Assembly: GCA_009746045.1 (NCBI GenBank)
Contig: RPFO01000406.1
Coordinates: forward strand, 3,409,701 to 3,473,700
Direction: 5' to 3'
DNA: 64,000 nucleotides
Source: Mesostigma viride
Taxonomy: Eukaryota > Streptophyta > Mesostigmatophyceae > Mesostigmatales > Mesostigmataceae
Shown: one piece after another, positions 20,134 through 31,563 of the stretch
How the letters are laid out: the number at the start of each line of letters is the position of its first letter
Numbering within the stretch: position 1 is the stretch's first letter
The notes under the pieces: model-generated
Seen by the model: only the letters and a program-made list of their open reading frames with translations
Database searches by the model: none
What the model was told of the DNA's origin: nothing
Made by a program: the position numbers and the translations under genes

Positions 20134-21499
20134 CAGGGGCGCCTGCCAAGGCTTGTGGTCGACGTGGATGACCGCCCCCCTTCAGTGTACCGGTTTCCCC
20201 CCTGCGCTCTGCCCAAGCTGGAGGTAGGTCGCCCATATAGCTCTCGTCGCCGCTGTTGCTGTGCCAGGGTCAAGTCGTCGTCCAGCGGGTAGGAAGTCCC
20301 CGAGAGCTTCTTGCGGCATTTAAGAAACGACAGCTTATCCGCCATGTACTTAATGAGGAGCAGGCCGGGGAGCCGGGCCAGCCTTACCCCGCGCGCGGGG
20401 AAGGCGGACAGCCGACATCCGCAGCTCACCAGTGAGTTGCATGGGGGCAAGAATGTCACGCTTAACGCCATGAGAAGAGTCTCCGAGGTCTCGGCCTGCC
20501 GGCTGGTCGAAGTGCTTGACAATGACATTGTGGCTGCGCTGGGTGAGGCCGGCCTCCTCGCGGAGGTCCAGCGTTTGTTGCTTGAGCTGTGCAGCGATGG
20601 TGGAGGCGGTGGAGGTGGTATGGTGCTTAAGCAGGTCCGCCCAAGTCTGGGTGGAAGAATTAAGGAGCATCGCTGGCCGGGCCAGCATGCAGATGCCGGC
20701 TGGGCGGCGATGTCCTTCACCGCCTGGGCGGTGAGGCCGGCGGTGTTTTGCAGGCACTGAATGGCGATGGCGTTGTCGTGGAGGCGCTGGTCGATGTCGA
20801 GGAGCTGGGCTTTGATGTCGGAGGTGGAGGTGGAGGCGGCAGTGGAGGTGGAGGCGAGGAGGGTGGAGGTGGAGGTGACGGTGGTGGAAAGGTGAGGGAG
20901 CCTGCGTGCTGCCCATTGCTGCCACATCCGCAGCAAGGGTTTTCACGTACGTGCTGCTCGAGGGCGTCTTGAAGGATGGAGCGGAGTGTGGGTGCGGAGA
21001 TGGATGGAGCCCAGATCTCGCCATCAGAGCGCATGACAAGGGAGCAGAGGATGAGGTGCTGAAGGCGGGGGCGTGGTTGGGGGTGGTCCGTCACATATAG
21101 GCGAGGGAGCACCATTTGCCGTCCTCGAAGATGAGACGGTCGATGCTGTGGAGATGGAGGCACAGGTCATAATTAAAGCCGGAGGCGTAGTCCCCGTAGA
21201 AGATGCAGTGCAGGGCAGTGCTCGGGGACATGTTCAGTCCCGTCGTGAGCGTTGACATTGAAGGGTTGAGGCCGGAAGCGCGGTTCTGTCTATTATGGGC
21301 GCGATTCCGCTGGGCGACTGCGTTTGGGATCAGGCGATGCCGAGGGCGAGGCCGCAGGAGCCGAGTGCACTACTAACGCTTGAGTAGTGTCACAGCTGCC
21401 TGGGAGGCCGGGCGGAACTACAGCCGGAGCTGCAGGTAAATTTTCTTGGCCCATCGCAGCTGCCAGGCTGCGTTGCGTAGTCGAGCGTTTGCTCGCCAT
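20134..21499 (-). pseudogene. LINE ORF1, second family, broken and split by hAT B
   Basis: Minus-strand coding begins MASKRSTTQRSLAAAMGQEN at 21499 and passes through GDYASGFNYDLCLHLHSIDR (about 21200), a proline/serine-rich linker, TWADLLKHHTTS, RSHNVIVKHFDQPAGRDLGD (about 20520), and LIKYMADKLSFLKCRKKLSG. These segments lie in different frames, so several frameshifts are present. The layout (disordered, Ser/Pro-rich part, then a nucleic-acid-binding-like part) fits a LINE ORF1 protein. The gene continues beyond the hAT element at 18767-18808. Sequence differs clearly from the ORF1 at 37310-38776. Confidence 0.6.
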
Positions 21500-22015
21500 A
21501 ATATTGCGTTTTAGTTTCGGGAAAGTAGATCAGGGTATGTGTCTTAGAAAGACGAAGCGATTGTGATATAACAATTGTGGTATAACAATTCAGGGCCGAA
21601 TTCGGTGCCCAAACGTAAAGGTTATAAGCTCCGCCGTCAGCCATGGCTACCTCGTGGCTCGTGGCTATGACGGCGATATAATGAACTAATTAATTATAAT
21701 AGACACGGTGATATAATCTTTGATATAATCCTCATCAGAGCTGTCCGCTACACTGTAATGGCAGACGAGGAGGCAGTGTGGCGGCTATTAATTAATTAAT
21801 TAATAATATAATTAATTAATTGATTAATAATATAATCGCCCCCTAACTAAATATTTACAAAATAAACCCCGTAGATTAATTAATACCCCGTAGATTAAAT
21901 TAAACTAGATTATAACATGACTCCGTTGGGAGATCATGTAGCACATATTCCCTTGCTGGATGGACGGAGGTGGGCGAAGCTGCGAAACCCAATTAGTCTA
22001 ACTCTAAGCTAATCT
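21500..22015. other. AT-rich stretch without a gene
   Basis: Probable 5' region of the LINE ORF1 above, followed by several TTAATTAA tracts. A block near 21725-21790 (GCAGACGAGGAGGCAGTGTG) is shared with 23215-23250 and, inverted, with 33440-33490. It belongs to the LINE family with (TTAC)n tails. Confidence 0.5.
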
Positions 22016-22712
22016 ATCTCTTCAAGGTATCTCTTCAAGGTCGTCATTCTGACGCTCCTGACCTACGGCGCCGAGACGTGGGCACTGACGCAGGAGCTGG
22101 AGCAACAACTCGACGGCGCCGTCACCAAGATGCTGCGTAAGGCCCTTAACATCCCCTTTGGTTAGCACATTAGTAATGAGGATTTGTACGCTGATTTGCC
22201 CTATGTTTCCCACATTCTTAGGCACAGGCGCCTGGGCCTAGCCGGGCACCTGGCCCGCACAGATCAGGTAGATACCTCAGATAGACTAGCTGGCACCAAG
22301 CCCGCCCAGCCTGGGCGATGTCCTAACCTGGCGTGCCCCCGGCCGCGCGCGGCAGGGCCGCCACCCGTGGACTTTTCGTGATAGACTCGGCATGGACATG
22401 TGCTACACTAGACGTGACGGGCTCAGCCCCGGGCAGCCTCCTGGTTTGTCTGTAATATGGAGGCAGATGGTGCGCAAGGCTAGATGGCAAGTAGTGATGA
22501 AGGAGACCACCCCCAAGCCTGTGGGGGCTCCGCGTGTGACCAAGTATGGCATTCATAGCGATTCGGGCCGCGGTGCCCACACCCCTGTAACTAGGATCTA
22601 GATAGCTTACCTCATCCATTCCATCCCATGTTCCCCTCCCACTGAGGACTTATGCTCACGTGACGCAGTCACGTGTCTACTAAATAATTAATTAATTAAT
22701 TAATTAATTAAG
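22016..22712 (+). mobile_element. Short LINE copy (RT C-terminus and 3' tail)
   Basis: Plus-strand match from the RT C-terminal part (LTYGAETW region near 22055) through DMCYTRRDGL to the 3' hairpin 22657-22675 and an AATTAATT tail at 22682-22710. It is 5'-truncated. Confidence 0.9.
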
Positions 22713-22721
22713 CTAATCTAA

Positions 22722-23045
22722 TCTAGAAAACCCGACCTACTTTATTCAGCAAAGCGCCCCTTCCTCTTGGGGGGGGGGGGCCTTGCCCACAGGGGCTGGC
22801 GTGTGAGCCTGGACAATCGTCTTCCACCTCCTCTTGTTCTGCATAGCAGTCCAAGCAAAGAGAGAGGGAGTGAATGCGATGTTCAAACGGCGCTGGGACC
22901 ACTAGGTCGGCCAGCAACTGCTGTGTATTGGTCATGGCATGTTTACCCATCTTTCTAGGAATGTCCTTGGAGCCAGGCCAGGTCAGGATATGCCGCCCTG
23001 GCTGGCCAAGCCGCTGGGGGCCGGCCATGCAGACCGAGGTCGGTG
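22722..23045 (-). mobile_element. Diverged LINE C-terminal fragment
   Basis: The minus strand reads QPGRHILTWPGSKDI and onward, resembling the QPGRYVLTW region of the main LINE and then leaving it. It seems to be a third family. Frames are open for about 100 residues, but there is no start or domain that would make it a gene. Confidence 0.55.
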
Positions 23046-23052
23046 TCTACCT

Positions 23053-23450
23053 GTAAGTAAGTAAGTGGCTTGCGCCGTCATGCGCAAAGGCATGCCACGG
23101 AGTACTATGCTAATCTCATTAGAAAAATAATTACACAAAAGTTTAAACAAATATCGTCTGCATCATCCCCCAACCGTTAAGCACTAGATGGGGATGTAAT
23201 CCTCATCCGAGCTGTCCTCTACTGTAATGGCAGACGAGGCGGTAGTGTAGCGGCTATCCTTGCAGGACCAATAACCTCCACCTGCGGACTTCTACCCTGG
23301 CTAGCAACGGGCCACGGGGCCCGTGGGGAGAAAACAGAAGCATACCCCTCAGGAAGGTGCTTATCGTGTCTACCTGACTGGTGCGAGCAAGATGTCCTAC
23401 GAATGCTATCATACGCTGTCTACTCTCGTCCGAAATGCGAGGCATTAATA
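23053..23450 (-). mobile_element. LINE family 2 3' end with (TTAC)n tail
   Basis: Three GTAA units at 23053-23065 are the inverted TTAC tail. They are followed by the family-2 3' UTR (GGCATGCCACGGAGTACT near 23090) and C-terminal coding ending in RMIAFVGHLARTSQVDT (about 23400). The same 3' UTR occurs on the plus strand at 38985-39105. Confidence 0.75.
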
Positions 23451-23479
23451 AATAAATAATCAGAATGATCAGATCAAAA

Positions 23480-23850
23480 TAAATTAATTAATAGACACGT
23501 GACTGCGTCACGTGAGCATAAGTCCTCAGTGGGAGGGGAACCGATGGGATGGAATGGAATATGGATGGTGTAAGCCTAGGCTATCTAGGTCCTAGTTACA
23601 GGGGTGTGGGCACCGCGGCCCGAATCGCTATGAATGCCATACCCGGTCACACGCGGAGCCCCCACAGACTTGGGGGTGGTCTCCTTCATCACTACTTGCC
23701 ATCGATCCTTGCGCACCATCTGCCTCCATATTACAGACAAACCAGGAGGCTGCCCGGGGGTGAGCCCGTCACGTCTAGTGTAGCACATGTCCATGCCGAG
23801 TCTATCACAAAAAGTCCACGGGTGGCGAGGCATACCCTGGTACAAAGATT
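23480..23850 (-). mobile_element. Short LINE family 1 3' end
   Basis: Tail AATTAATTAAT at 23482-23492, hairpin 23496-23514, then about 340 bp of 3' UTR and C-terminal coding (DMCYTRRDGLTPGQPPG). The fragment ends near 23848, where unrelated RT sequence begins. Confidence 0.85.
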
Positions 23851-24660
23851 CTAAGACCTATGTGTGGACAACCCTACGTTCAGGGCCTGGCGGAGCATCC
23901 TGTTTATACCGTGCCGTTCAGCCGTGTGGCCAGAGTGTCCGTGAGCGTCCATGCCTCGGCGCCATAGGTGAGCACCGTGAGGACCAGGACTTTGAAGAGC
24001 ATTCGCTTGCGGTGCTCGCCCAGGTCCTTCGAGTGCCAGTAGGTTTTGAGCGAACGAAGTCTAGCCCAGGCCAGGCCGATGCGGGTGTCCACATCGTCGG
24101 CGGTGTCGGGGAGCATGCTCCCCAGCAACTTGAAGCGATCACGGAACGGTACCTCCGTCCCGTCTAGCAGCCGCGGCAGCGGCGGGCGACTGGTAGCCCC
24201 AATCACCATCGCCTCAGTTTTGACACTAATCTCCAACCCCACCGCCCGCGCCTCCAAGCCCAGCAGACAGTCCAGCCAGGTCTGAATGTGCTCGGGGTGC
24301 TCGATGATCGAGGGTGGTATCATCCGCATATATCAGGTCGGACAAGGGGTAACCAGGGCCACCGCCGCCGTGTTCGCGCTCGTTAAGGATGTCCAAGCGG
24401 GGCTCGAACCCCGAGCAGTAAAGCGTGCACGTGGCAGCCTGGCGCATGACGTGATCCACGACAATAATGAACAGGTATGGGGACAGGACACAACCTTGCC
24501 ACACCCCGTGATGAAGGGGGAATGGTGGGGTGGTGCCCTCCGCAGTCCGCACTTCTGCCTGTGAGCCCTCATACAGCCGGCGAATGGCAGCAATAAACGC
24601 TGGGGGCACGCGGTCCAGAGCTAAGATGGCCCAAAGAGCCTCCCAGAGGACCGTGTCGAA

Positions 24661-27520
24661 TTAATTAATTAATTAATAGACACGTGACTGCGTCACGTGA
24701 GCATAAGTCCTCAGTGGGAGGGGAACATGGGATGGAATGGATGGTATAATAAGCTATCTAGGTCCTAGTTACAGGGGTGTGGGCACCGCGGCCCGAATCG
24801 CTATGAATGCCATACTTGGTCACACGCGGAGGCCCCACAGGCTTGGGGGTGGTCTCCTTCATCACTACTTGCCATCTAGCCTTGCGCACCATCTGCCTCC
24901 ATATTACAGACAAACCAGGAGGCTGCCCGGGTGTGAGCCCGTCTCGTCTAGTGTAGCACATGTCCATGCCGACTGCCGAGTCTATCACGAAAAGTCCACG
25001 GGTGGTGGCCCTGCCGCGCGCGGCCGGGGGCACGCCAGGTGAGGACATATCGCCCAGGCTGGGCGGGCTTGGTGCCAGCTAGTCTATCTGATGTGTCTAC
25101 CTCAGATCTGTGCGGGCCAGGCGCCCGGCTAGGCCCAGGCGCCTGTGCCTAAGAATGTGGGAAACATAGGGCAAATCAGCGTACAAATCCTCATTACTAA
25201 TGTGCAAACCAAAGGGGATGTCAAGGGCCTTGCGCAGCATCTTGGTGACGTTGCCGTCCAGTCGTTGCTCCAGCTCCTGCGTCAGTGTCTGGACAGGTCT
25301 CGGCGCCGTATAGGTCAGGATCGTCAGAATGACGACCTAGCTTGAAGAGGTCACGCTTGACGATCCGGGGTAGGGCGGGGTCGCTTCACCAGCGGCGGTG
25401 GTAATGGAGTTGCGCCCATGCACGCCATGCCGATCCGTGTCGTCAGGTCGTCCTCGATCAGCAGTCGGGAAGCCAACTGCCGAGCAGCTTGAAGCGGCCT
25501 GAAGCAGGGTAGTTGACCTCGGTGTCGTCTACTGAGAGGCGGAGTGTGGCGGGCGGGGGCCCTGCCATGCCGAGGGCCAGGGGCTCGGCCGTTTTGGGGC
25601 TGATTCTAGACCAACCTCCCGAGCCTCGAGCGCCACTGAGGCAGTCCAGCCAAAGTTGGGCAGACTCCGGCTTCTCGATGAGCGTGATGTCGTCGGCATA
25701 AATGAGGTCAGCGAGTAAATTCTGCATGCTTGTTAGTCGGCCCCCCTTCCCCAAGCTCGTTCGTGATCGCTAGGCCAGCCTGGGCACGGCCTGCAATGCT
25801 AGCAAAGCGAGCACGTGCCTGCATGGCGCATAACATAATCCACTACAATAATAAACAGGTACGGCGACAGGACGCAACCCTGCCAGACGCCGGTCTGCAG
25901 TGGGCATGGCGGGGTAATGCCTTGTTGAGTGCGCACCGAAGTGGTTGACCCCTCATACAGCGTGCGGATGACGGTAATCAGGGGAGTGGGGACGCGAGCG
26001 CGAGCAAGTACAGCCTGGCATAGAGCGTCCCAGAGGACAGAATCAAAAGCCTTGATGAAGTCGACGAAGATCAGGATGGCGGGAAACTCACCAGGTTGCA
26101 GGAGAGTGATTTCCTCGAAGAGGCGACGCGCGACGAAGATGGCCATGACGCGGTGTTGCGCCCAGGACGGAAGCCCATTTGACTTTCCCCAAGGTGACAG
26201 TCGAGAGCAGAACGAAGGCGGCTGAGGATCATTAATTAATTAATTAATAGACACGTGACTGCGTCACGTGAGCATAAGTCCTCAGTGGGAGGGGAACATG
26301 GGATGGAATGGATGGTATAAGCTATCTAGGTCCTAGTTACAGGGGTGTGGGCACCGCGGCCCGAATCGCTATGAATGCCATACTTGGTCACACGCGGAGC
26401 CCCCACAGGCTTGGGGGTGGTCTCCTTCATCACTACTTGCCATCTAGCCTTGCGCACCATCTGCCTCCATATTACAGACAAACCAGGAGGCTGCCCGGGG
26501 GTGAGCCCGTCACGTCTAGTGTAGCACATGTCCATGCCGAGTCTATCACGAAAAGTCCACGGGTGGCGGCCCTGCCGCGCGCGGCCGGGGGCACGCCAGG
26601 TGAGGACATATCGCCCAGGCTGGGCGGGCTTGGTGCCAGCTAGTCTATCTGATGTATCTACCTGATCTGTGCGGGCCAGGTGCCCGGCTAGGCCCAGGCG
26701 CCTGTGCCTAATAATGTGGGAAACATAGGGCAAATCAGCGTACAAATCCTCATTACTAATGTGCAAACCAAAGGGGATGTTAAGGGCCTTGCGCAGCATC
26801 TTGGTGACGGCGCCGTCGAGTCGTTGCTCCAGCTCCTGCATCAGTGTCCACGTCTCGGCGCCGTAGGTCAGGATCGTCAGAATGACGACCTTGAAGAGGT
26901 CACGCTTGACGATCCGGGGTAGGGCGGGGTTGCTCCACCAGCGGCGGTGGTCATGGAGGTGCGCCCACGCCATGCCGATCCGTGTCGTCATGTCGTCCTC
27001 GCAGTCGGGAAGCCAACTGCCGAGCAGCTTGAAGCGGCCTGAAGGAGGGTAGTTGACCTCGGCATCGTCTAAGAGGCGGAGTGAAGGTGGGGGCCCCGCC
27101 GTGCCGAGGGCCAGGGCCTCCGTTTTGGGGCTGATTTCTAGACCAACCGCCCGAGCCTCGAGCGCCAGGCAGTCCAGCCAAAGTTGGGCAGACTCCGGCT
27201 TCTCGATGAGCGTGATGTCGTCGGCATAAATGAGGTCAGCTAGTAAATTCTGCTTGTTAGTCGGCTGAGGATCATGCGCATGAACAACTTGAGTGCGGCG
27301 CTCTGGATGCAGACTCCTCTGTAGTTGGCGGGGTCGTCAGGGGAACCTTTGTTTTTGTACAGCATAATACGGTAGCTGTGCTGCCACTCAGGAATCGGCG
27401 GCGCGTCGGCAAGCAGGATCCGGTTGCAGACGTCAAGCAGGAACCCCGTGAGCGCCGTCAGCTTAATCACCGGGGCTGGGAGCTGGTCAGGTCCAACGGC
27501 GGCATAGAAGCGGAGTTGTC
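24661..27520 (-). mobile_element. LINE family 1 copy inserted in family 3 element, 11-bp TSD
   Basis: The (TTAA)n tail starts at 24661 exactly at the left target duplication, with hairpin 24681-24699. The body runs through RT and ends 5'-truncated near 27520 (RFYAAVGPDQLPAPV region) at the right target duplication. It is itself interrupted by a further LINE at 26232-27261. Several frameshifts make it a dead copy. Confidence 0.88.
26232..27261 (-). mobile_element. Nested LINE family 1 copy with 13-bp TSD
   Basis: CGGCTGAGGATCA occurs at 26219-26231 and 27262-27274 on both sides. The insert has a (TTAA)n tail at its left end, the hairpin 26252-26270, and is 5'-truncated at NLLADLIYADD. Much of it is one open frame of 221 residues (26326-26991: LTYGAETWTL, NIPFGLHISNEDLYADL, GHLARTDQVDTSD, DMCYTRRDGL), so it is one of the youngest insertions here. 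Confidence 0.9.
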
Positions 27521-27766
27521 ACCGTGTCGAAAGCCTTGATATAGTCAACAAAAATGAAGACAAGCGGAAAACCATCAGGGCAAATGCGACGCACCTCCTC
27601 CATCAACCGGCGCGCCACAAATACAGCCATGACAGTGTTACGGCCACGACGGAAACCCATCTGAGACTCACCCAGGTGCGGGTCCAGCACGGCGCGGAGC
27701 CTGTGCAGCATCATGCGCATGAAGACCTTCAGCGCGGCGCTCTGGAGGCAGACACCCCGTTTAAAC

Positions 27767-28010
27767 ATTAATTAATTTACACGTAACTGCGTCACGTGAG
27801 CATAAGTCCTCAGGGAAATGAATATGGGATGGGGTGGATGGATGTAGCTATTCTGATCAGATGGTGGATGGATGTAGCTATTCTGTAGCTATGTCTAGTT
27901 GCAGGGTTGCAGGCACCACGGCCCGAATCGCCATGCTTGCCAAACTTAGTCACACGCAGAGGCCCCACCGACTGGGGGGTGGTGTCCTTCATTACTGTCA
28001 AACTCTCCCC
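27767..28010 (-). mobile_element. LINE 3' end fragment with wobble-pair hairpin
   Basis: Tail ATTAATTAATTT at 27767-27778, hairpin 27780-27798 (CACGTAAC-TGC-GTCACGTG), then diverged 3' UTR and C-terminal coding (MKDTTPQSVGPLRVTKFG). In the element's sense RNA the changed stem position would be a G-U pair. Confidence 0.75.
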
Positions 28011-28583
28011 GGCCATTATGACCCCGTAAATATTTGCACAATATTCACAAAGATTCCTATTGTACGCGTAATGGCCACTACCCCGCTGGTGGAGCAACCC
28101 TGCCCTACCCCGGATCGTCAAGCGCGACCTCTTCCATGTGAGGACATTAAAGTCGGGTATAGGCCGGAGAGTAATTATTCGCAACAACATACAGAAGATG
28201 TCAGAATGTTGAACACATTGTACTAAACAGGATGTCATACAGAATAAGCAATTGGACAGCACACATCTTAATTCATCTTCCAAACGGCAAAGTCCAGGGT
28301 GCCATAATCATTGGCGTAATAATTGTGGCTCGGAGAGTTAGGAACTTGCTTAATTTGTAGAAAGCCCAGACTACCTGCGCAATGCTCCTGACTGGGTAGG
28401 CATCACCATCAAGTTTAGAGCCGCTAACAAGAGGCGCTCTGCCATGCAAAGTGACACGCTTATATGATGTGAAACACATGCCCATATCCAAGATGCCCCC
28501 GCGAGTACCCCCGTGCATGTGACTACAACCTGTCACATAAAAAATGCTCCTGGCCCACTATATGCGCCATGTCCGCCATGGTG
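28011..28583. other. Spacer downstream of the glycosyltransferase gene
   Basis: Mostly unique sequence with no ORF I trust. A roughly 50-bp plus-strand scrap of LINE RT (GGAGCAACCCTGCCCTACCC near 28091) is embedded in it. The 3' UTR of the minus-strand glycosyltransferase should lie in 28500-28583. Confidence 0.5.
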
Positions 28584-29729
28584 CTACTCCCGGCACTCCT
28601 CCATCAGCAAGGGCGCTTCGTACAGCCGGGACGCCTTCACGCCGGCTCTCCATCGGAGCCAGATCTTGCCCGCGAGCGCCTTCCAGGGCCCCCCATCGCG
28701 AAAGCTGGACTCGAAGTGTGCGAATGTGGCGAGCGGCTGCAGCAGCAGGCCGAATGGGTCGTTCATGAAGACCATGTCCCGGTTGGGGAAGCCCCGCACG
28801 CGGCACATGCCCTCGCGGCTCATGCGCTGCAGCGGCACCTGGTCCTGCCTGGACACGCGTGGGTCGATGGCTGCGCACCACTGGGAGAGGCAGTCCTGCG
28901 AGTGCCACCGGTCCGCGATGTACACGCCGCTGTTCCACAGCTGCCAGTGGCTGTGGAAGTAGCCCAGGGGGCCCCACCGCCAGCGGTCAGGGAACATGAG
29001 CACGTCCCAGCCTGGCCCCTCCAAGTCGCTGTCGCTGTCGCTGTCGTCGGAGGAACCCCCGCTATCAGCATCCTGGGAGCCTACATTTGGGTATGGCTGC
29101 TCATTCACCATCGGGGCGACGGACGACAGAAACCCTTGCAGGTCCTTTGTAAACAGGATGTCGACGTCACTGAAAAGGATACGTTGCATCCGCTCTGGTA
29201 TGATGTCGAAAAGCCTGCATTTGATGGTCTTCCACTGCAAAAACTCGCGCGCCTCTGGGATGGCAATTACGAGAAGCCCCATATCTTCTGCCCAGTCACC
29301 CACGCACTGGGGCCGATCCGTGATTAGGACTACATCGCCAGTCCAGCGTCCATAAATCCGCAAAGATTTGACAGCCTGTGCAACCAGCGGGCTCCCAGCA
29401 TACCTCCCTGTCGCGAAAAACACGACAGCATCAATGTTTAAGCGGCTCGCGTGCTGATGTGCTCTTTCCGCAGCCCAGCCTGCCGCTCGAACCCGCTCGG
29501 TGTTCCCAACGACCACCTCCCCATTTTCCATGTAGTGCAGTTCTTCGCCATCATGTGGCCATGCCGCCGATGGGATGAAAGGATCTACCACTACAAATGC
29601 CACAAACACCAGACCGCAGACAGCGGCAACCGGCAACAAAAACCGCCAACCGGAAGGGCGTTTGCGCTGTGGAACACTGCCGAGTAGGGAACCGCCAACG
29701 TCAACGGGCCGACGGTTAAGGAGTTTCAT
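28584..29729 (-). CDS. Intronless type II membrane glycosyltransferase-like protein
   Basis: One uninterrupted frame of 381 residues. A short basic cytoplasmic tail (QRKRPSGWR) is followed by a membrane anchor at residues 30-52 (LLPVAAVCGLVFVAFVVV), the layout of Golgi enzymes. The lumenal part shows a nucleotide-sugar transferase fold: VVLITDRPQ at 133-141, KCRLFDIIPERMQRILFSDVDILF at 170-193 described by its DVD metal-binding motif (188-190), WNSGVYIAD (265-273), and RQDQVPLQRM (294-303). It resembles GT8/GT77-like families, but donor and acceptor cannot be told. An acidic Asp/Ser linker (219-236) sits between the DXD motif and the WNSG motif. The gene lies alone inside the transposon island and has no introns, unlike the three other genes here. 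Start chosen as the first ATG before the anchor. Confidence 0.8.
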   Translation of the reverse strand: MKLLNRRPVDVGGSLLGSVPQRKRPSGWRFLLPVAAVCGLVFVAFVVVDPFIPSAAWPHDGEELHYMENGEVVVGNTERVRAAGWAAERAHQHASRLNIDAVVFFATGRYAGSPLVAQAVKSLRIYGRWTGDVVLITDRPQCVGDWAEDMGLLVIAIPEAREFLQWKTIKCRLFDIIPERMQRILFSDVDILFTKDLQGFLSSVAPMVNEQPYPNVGSQDADSGGSSDDSDSDSDLEGPGWDVLMFPDRWRWGPLGYFHSHWQLWNSGVYIADRWHSQDCLSQWCAAIDPRVSRQDQVPLQRMSREGMCRVRGFPNRDMVFMNDPFGLLLQPLATFAHFESSFRDGGPWKALAGKIWLRWRAGVKASRLYEAPLLMEECRE

Positions 29730-31261
29730 CCTATGACAGCATATCCGACATAGTTGGCCTCAGGTCCTCTGGCATGCAACATTGCCTTGCGCGAGCGAGC
29801 TCAAGCATGGCACCGGTGCAGTAAGTCTTCCTTGTTGCCTTTACTGAAGTAACCCTCCACCATTTCTCTTATAGCCTCATTTTGTCTCCGGGACATGCAT
29901 AAATTATTACTTGCTAATGGTCCCGTCGATCATAGAAGCGGGAAATGGGAATCGGGTTGCAGAATGCATTTGAGCTGTAGTGCCCGGCTGGTTATTTAGC
30001 TGAGCTTGCACTAAAACCGCTTCAGTACTGTACTGGTGTAGGCAGGGTGTAGGGCTTATTAGCTGCCTAGATGGCAACTGACCACCGGCTGAAGGTCTTC
30101 TAGAGCTTAGTAGTGGGTAAAGTCCGGTAAAGCAGCTTTATACCCACCAGACAGGCACGAGACAGGTATCTAGGTTACAAGGCGTGTTACGAGTTACGAG
30201 TTACGACCCTACCTAGACCCTATTTCTTTGTTATGCTTGAACGTAATCTCTAGATAAATAGACCGTTCCCTATATACTGCATGCAGCTGTGTCTGCTGTG
30301 AGCTGTCTAACTTACTGTCCACTGTCCAGTGACTCCAGTCTTGTCGTGTGAATTTATATGAGCTGGCAAGCCATAGACGAATTATTCGCCATTCTGTGGT
30401 CTGCCAACGCCTAACCGGCTATGAGTCGCATCGATATACTTGTGCAGTACCTACTGCAGTAATATTTTTTTAACCGCCTGATTACAGGAGTGATGAGATA
30501 AATAATCAATCGTCGGTTATAATTGCGTTAGCCAATGTTGGTCTTTTGCATTGCCGGCAACTCGCACGTTATGTACTAAAGTATTAGTCCAACTGATCAT
30601 ATATAGCTATAGCGCGAACATCCCTCGATTGGGGTTACGAAGGCGGATTACTGTATCACCTACAGGCGTTATGAAACATAATGAACGTACTGGTGGGCAG
30701 CACGGGTTTGCAGGTCGACCCTCGTACTACTATAATGGTAGGCACAATTAGTTATGACCTAGTACGTAGTCCTTGAAGATGTGGGTACGCAGTCGCGAAA
30801 CAACGAATGATGGCGGTGTTTGTCGGTTTCCTGTTCAATAAGAAACTGGCTGCGGTTGCAGGGGTCAAATGATAAGGGTCATGTGGACTAGCTGGCAGCA
30901 CCTCATCAAACCTATGGGCATGTTCTCGTTCTGGCTTTGTTTGTACGTACGTAACCGTCATCCGCGTTCACGTGTGATCAAGGCAATCCCACATTGATTT
31001 TGTCGCAGGCCTGACGATTGCAGTTGGCAACAGCTCCTGCCTGCTGCAGATCGTATCACAACTTTCTCGTTGAAATGGTTACTTCCGCCATAGGCTACAT
31101 GAAATAATTCGCCTTAGCAAACAATAGAAATAGTCTTCCGTGGAAGGTCACTCACCGTAGTTGTTCAACTGCCTCGTTTACGGAATCCTCGTCACTCCTG
31201 CAAATGGGGTCTCTTAGGCATCCCTTCTTACAACTTTTAGCCGCATTTACGCTTGGTTCCG
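29730..31261. other. Upstream region of the glycosyltransferase, no gene seen
   Basis: About 1.5 kb of lower-GC, apparently unique DNA lies between the glycosyltransferase start and the next LINE scrap. The promoter of the minus-strand gene should be at its left end. No ORF over 70 codons, repeat or RNA gene is convincing. Confidence 0.5.
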
Positions 31262-31563
31262 GAATGGTGATTCGGGCCGTGGTGCCCACAACCCTGTAAC
31301 TAGGAACTAGATAGCTAGCATCATCCATTCCATCCCATGTTCCCCTCCCATTGAGGACTTATGCTCACGTGACGCCGTCGTCATTAATTAATTAATTAAT
31401 TAATTAATTAGTTAGTTAATTAATTCCGGAATGGTCTCCTTTCTGCATATAGAAAAGTACTTCGCGCTATATCATGGTGTTTCATAAATTCATTAATGAA
31501 TTAATAAACACGTGACTGCGTCACGTGAGCATAAGTCCTCAGTGGGAGGGGAACATGGGATGA
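31262..31563. mobile_element. Two LINE 3' end scraps in opposite orientation
   Basis: 31262-31425 is a plus-strand 3' UTR with a degraded hairpin and a (TTAA)n tail. 31490-31563 is only the last 70 bp of a minus-strand copy with an intact hairpin (31509-31527). Between them lies about 60 bp of other sequence. Confidence 0.8.

Larger units (their letters stand above)
23851..27766 (-). mobile_element. LINE family 3 RT copy, split by a later LINE insertion
   Basis: The parts 23851-24660 and 27521-27766 are one element. The minus strand has YADDTTL, GVWQGCVLSPYLFIIVVD, IAAIRRLYEGS, FDTVLWE, then after the interruption FVDYIKAFDTV and GFRRGRNTVMAVFVARRL. The 11-bp sequence ACCGTGTCGAA occurs at 24650-24660 and again at 27521-27531 on either side of the inserted DNA, which is the target duplication of the insert. 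The RT is clearly related to family 1 but diverged through its length. Confidence 0.8.

Noticed and set aside
20350-21039. Pro/His-rich 229-residue protein on the minus strand
   Set aside because: The His/Pro part is the wrong frame of the ORF1 linker; only its later part (WADLLKHH onward) matches LINE ORF1 coding.
22722-23045. Separate gene on the minus strand (101 residues)
   Set aside because: Its start resembles the LINE C-terminal region and it is flanked by LINE pieces; no independent gene signal.
24395-24430. tRNA-like B-box (GGGGCTCGAACCCC)
   Set aside because: It lies inside LINE reverse transcriptase coding (minus strand); no acceptor stem or anticodon arm can be folded around it.
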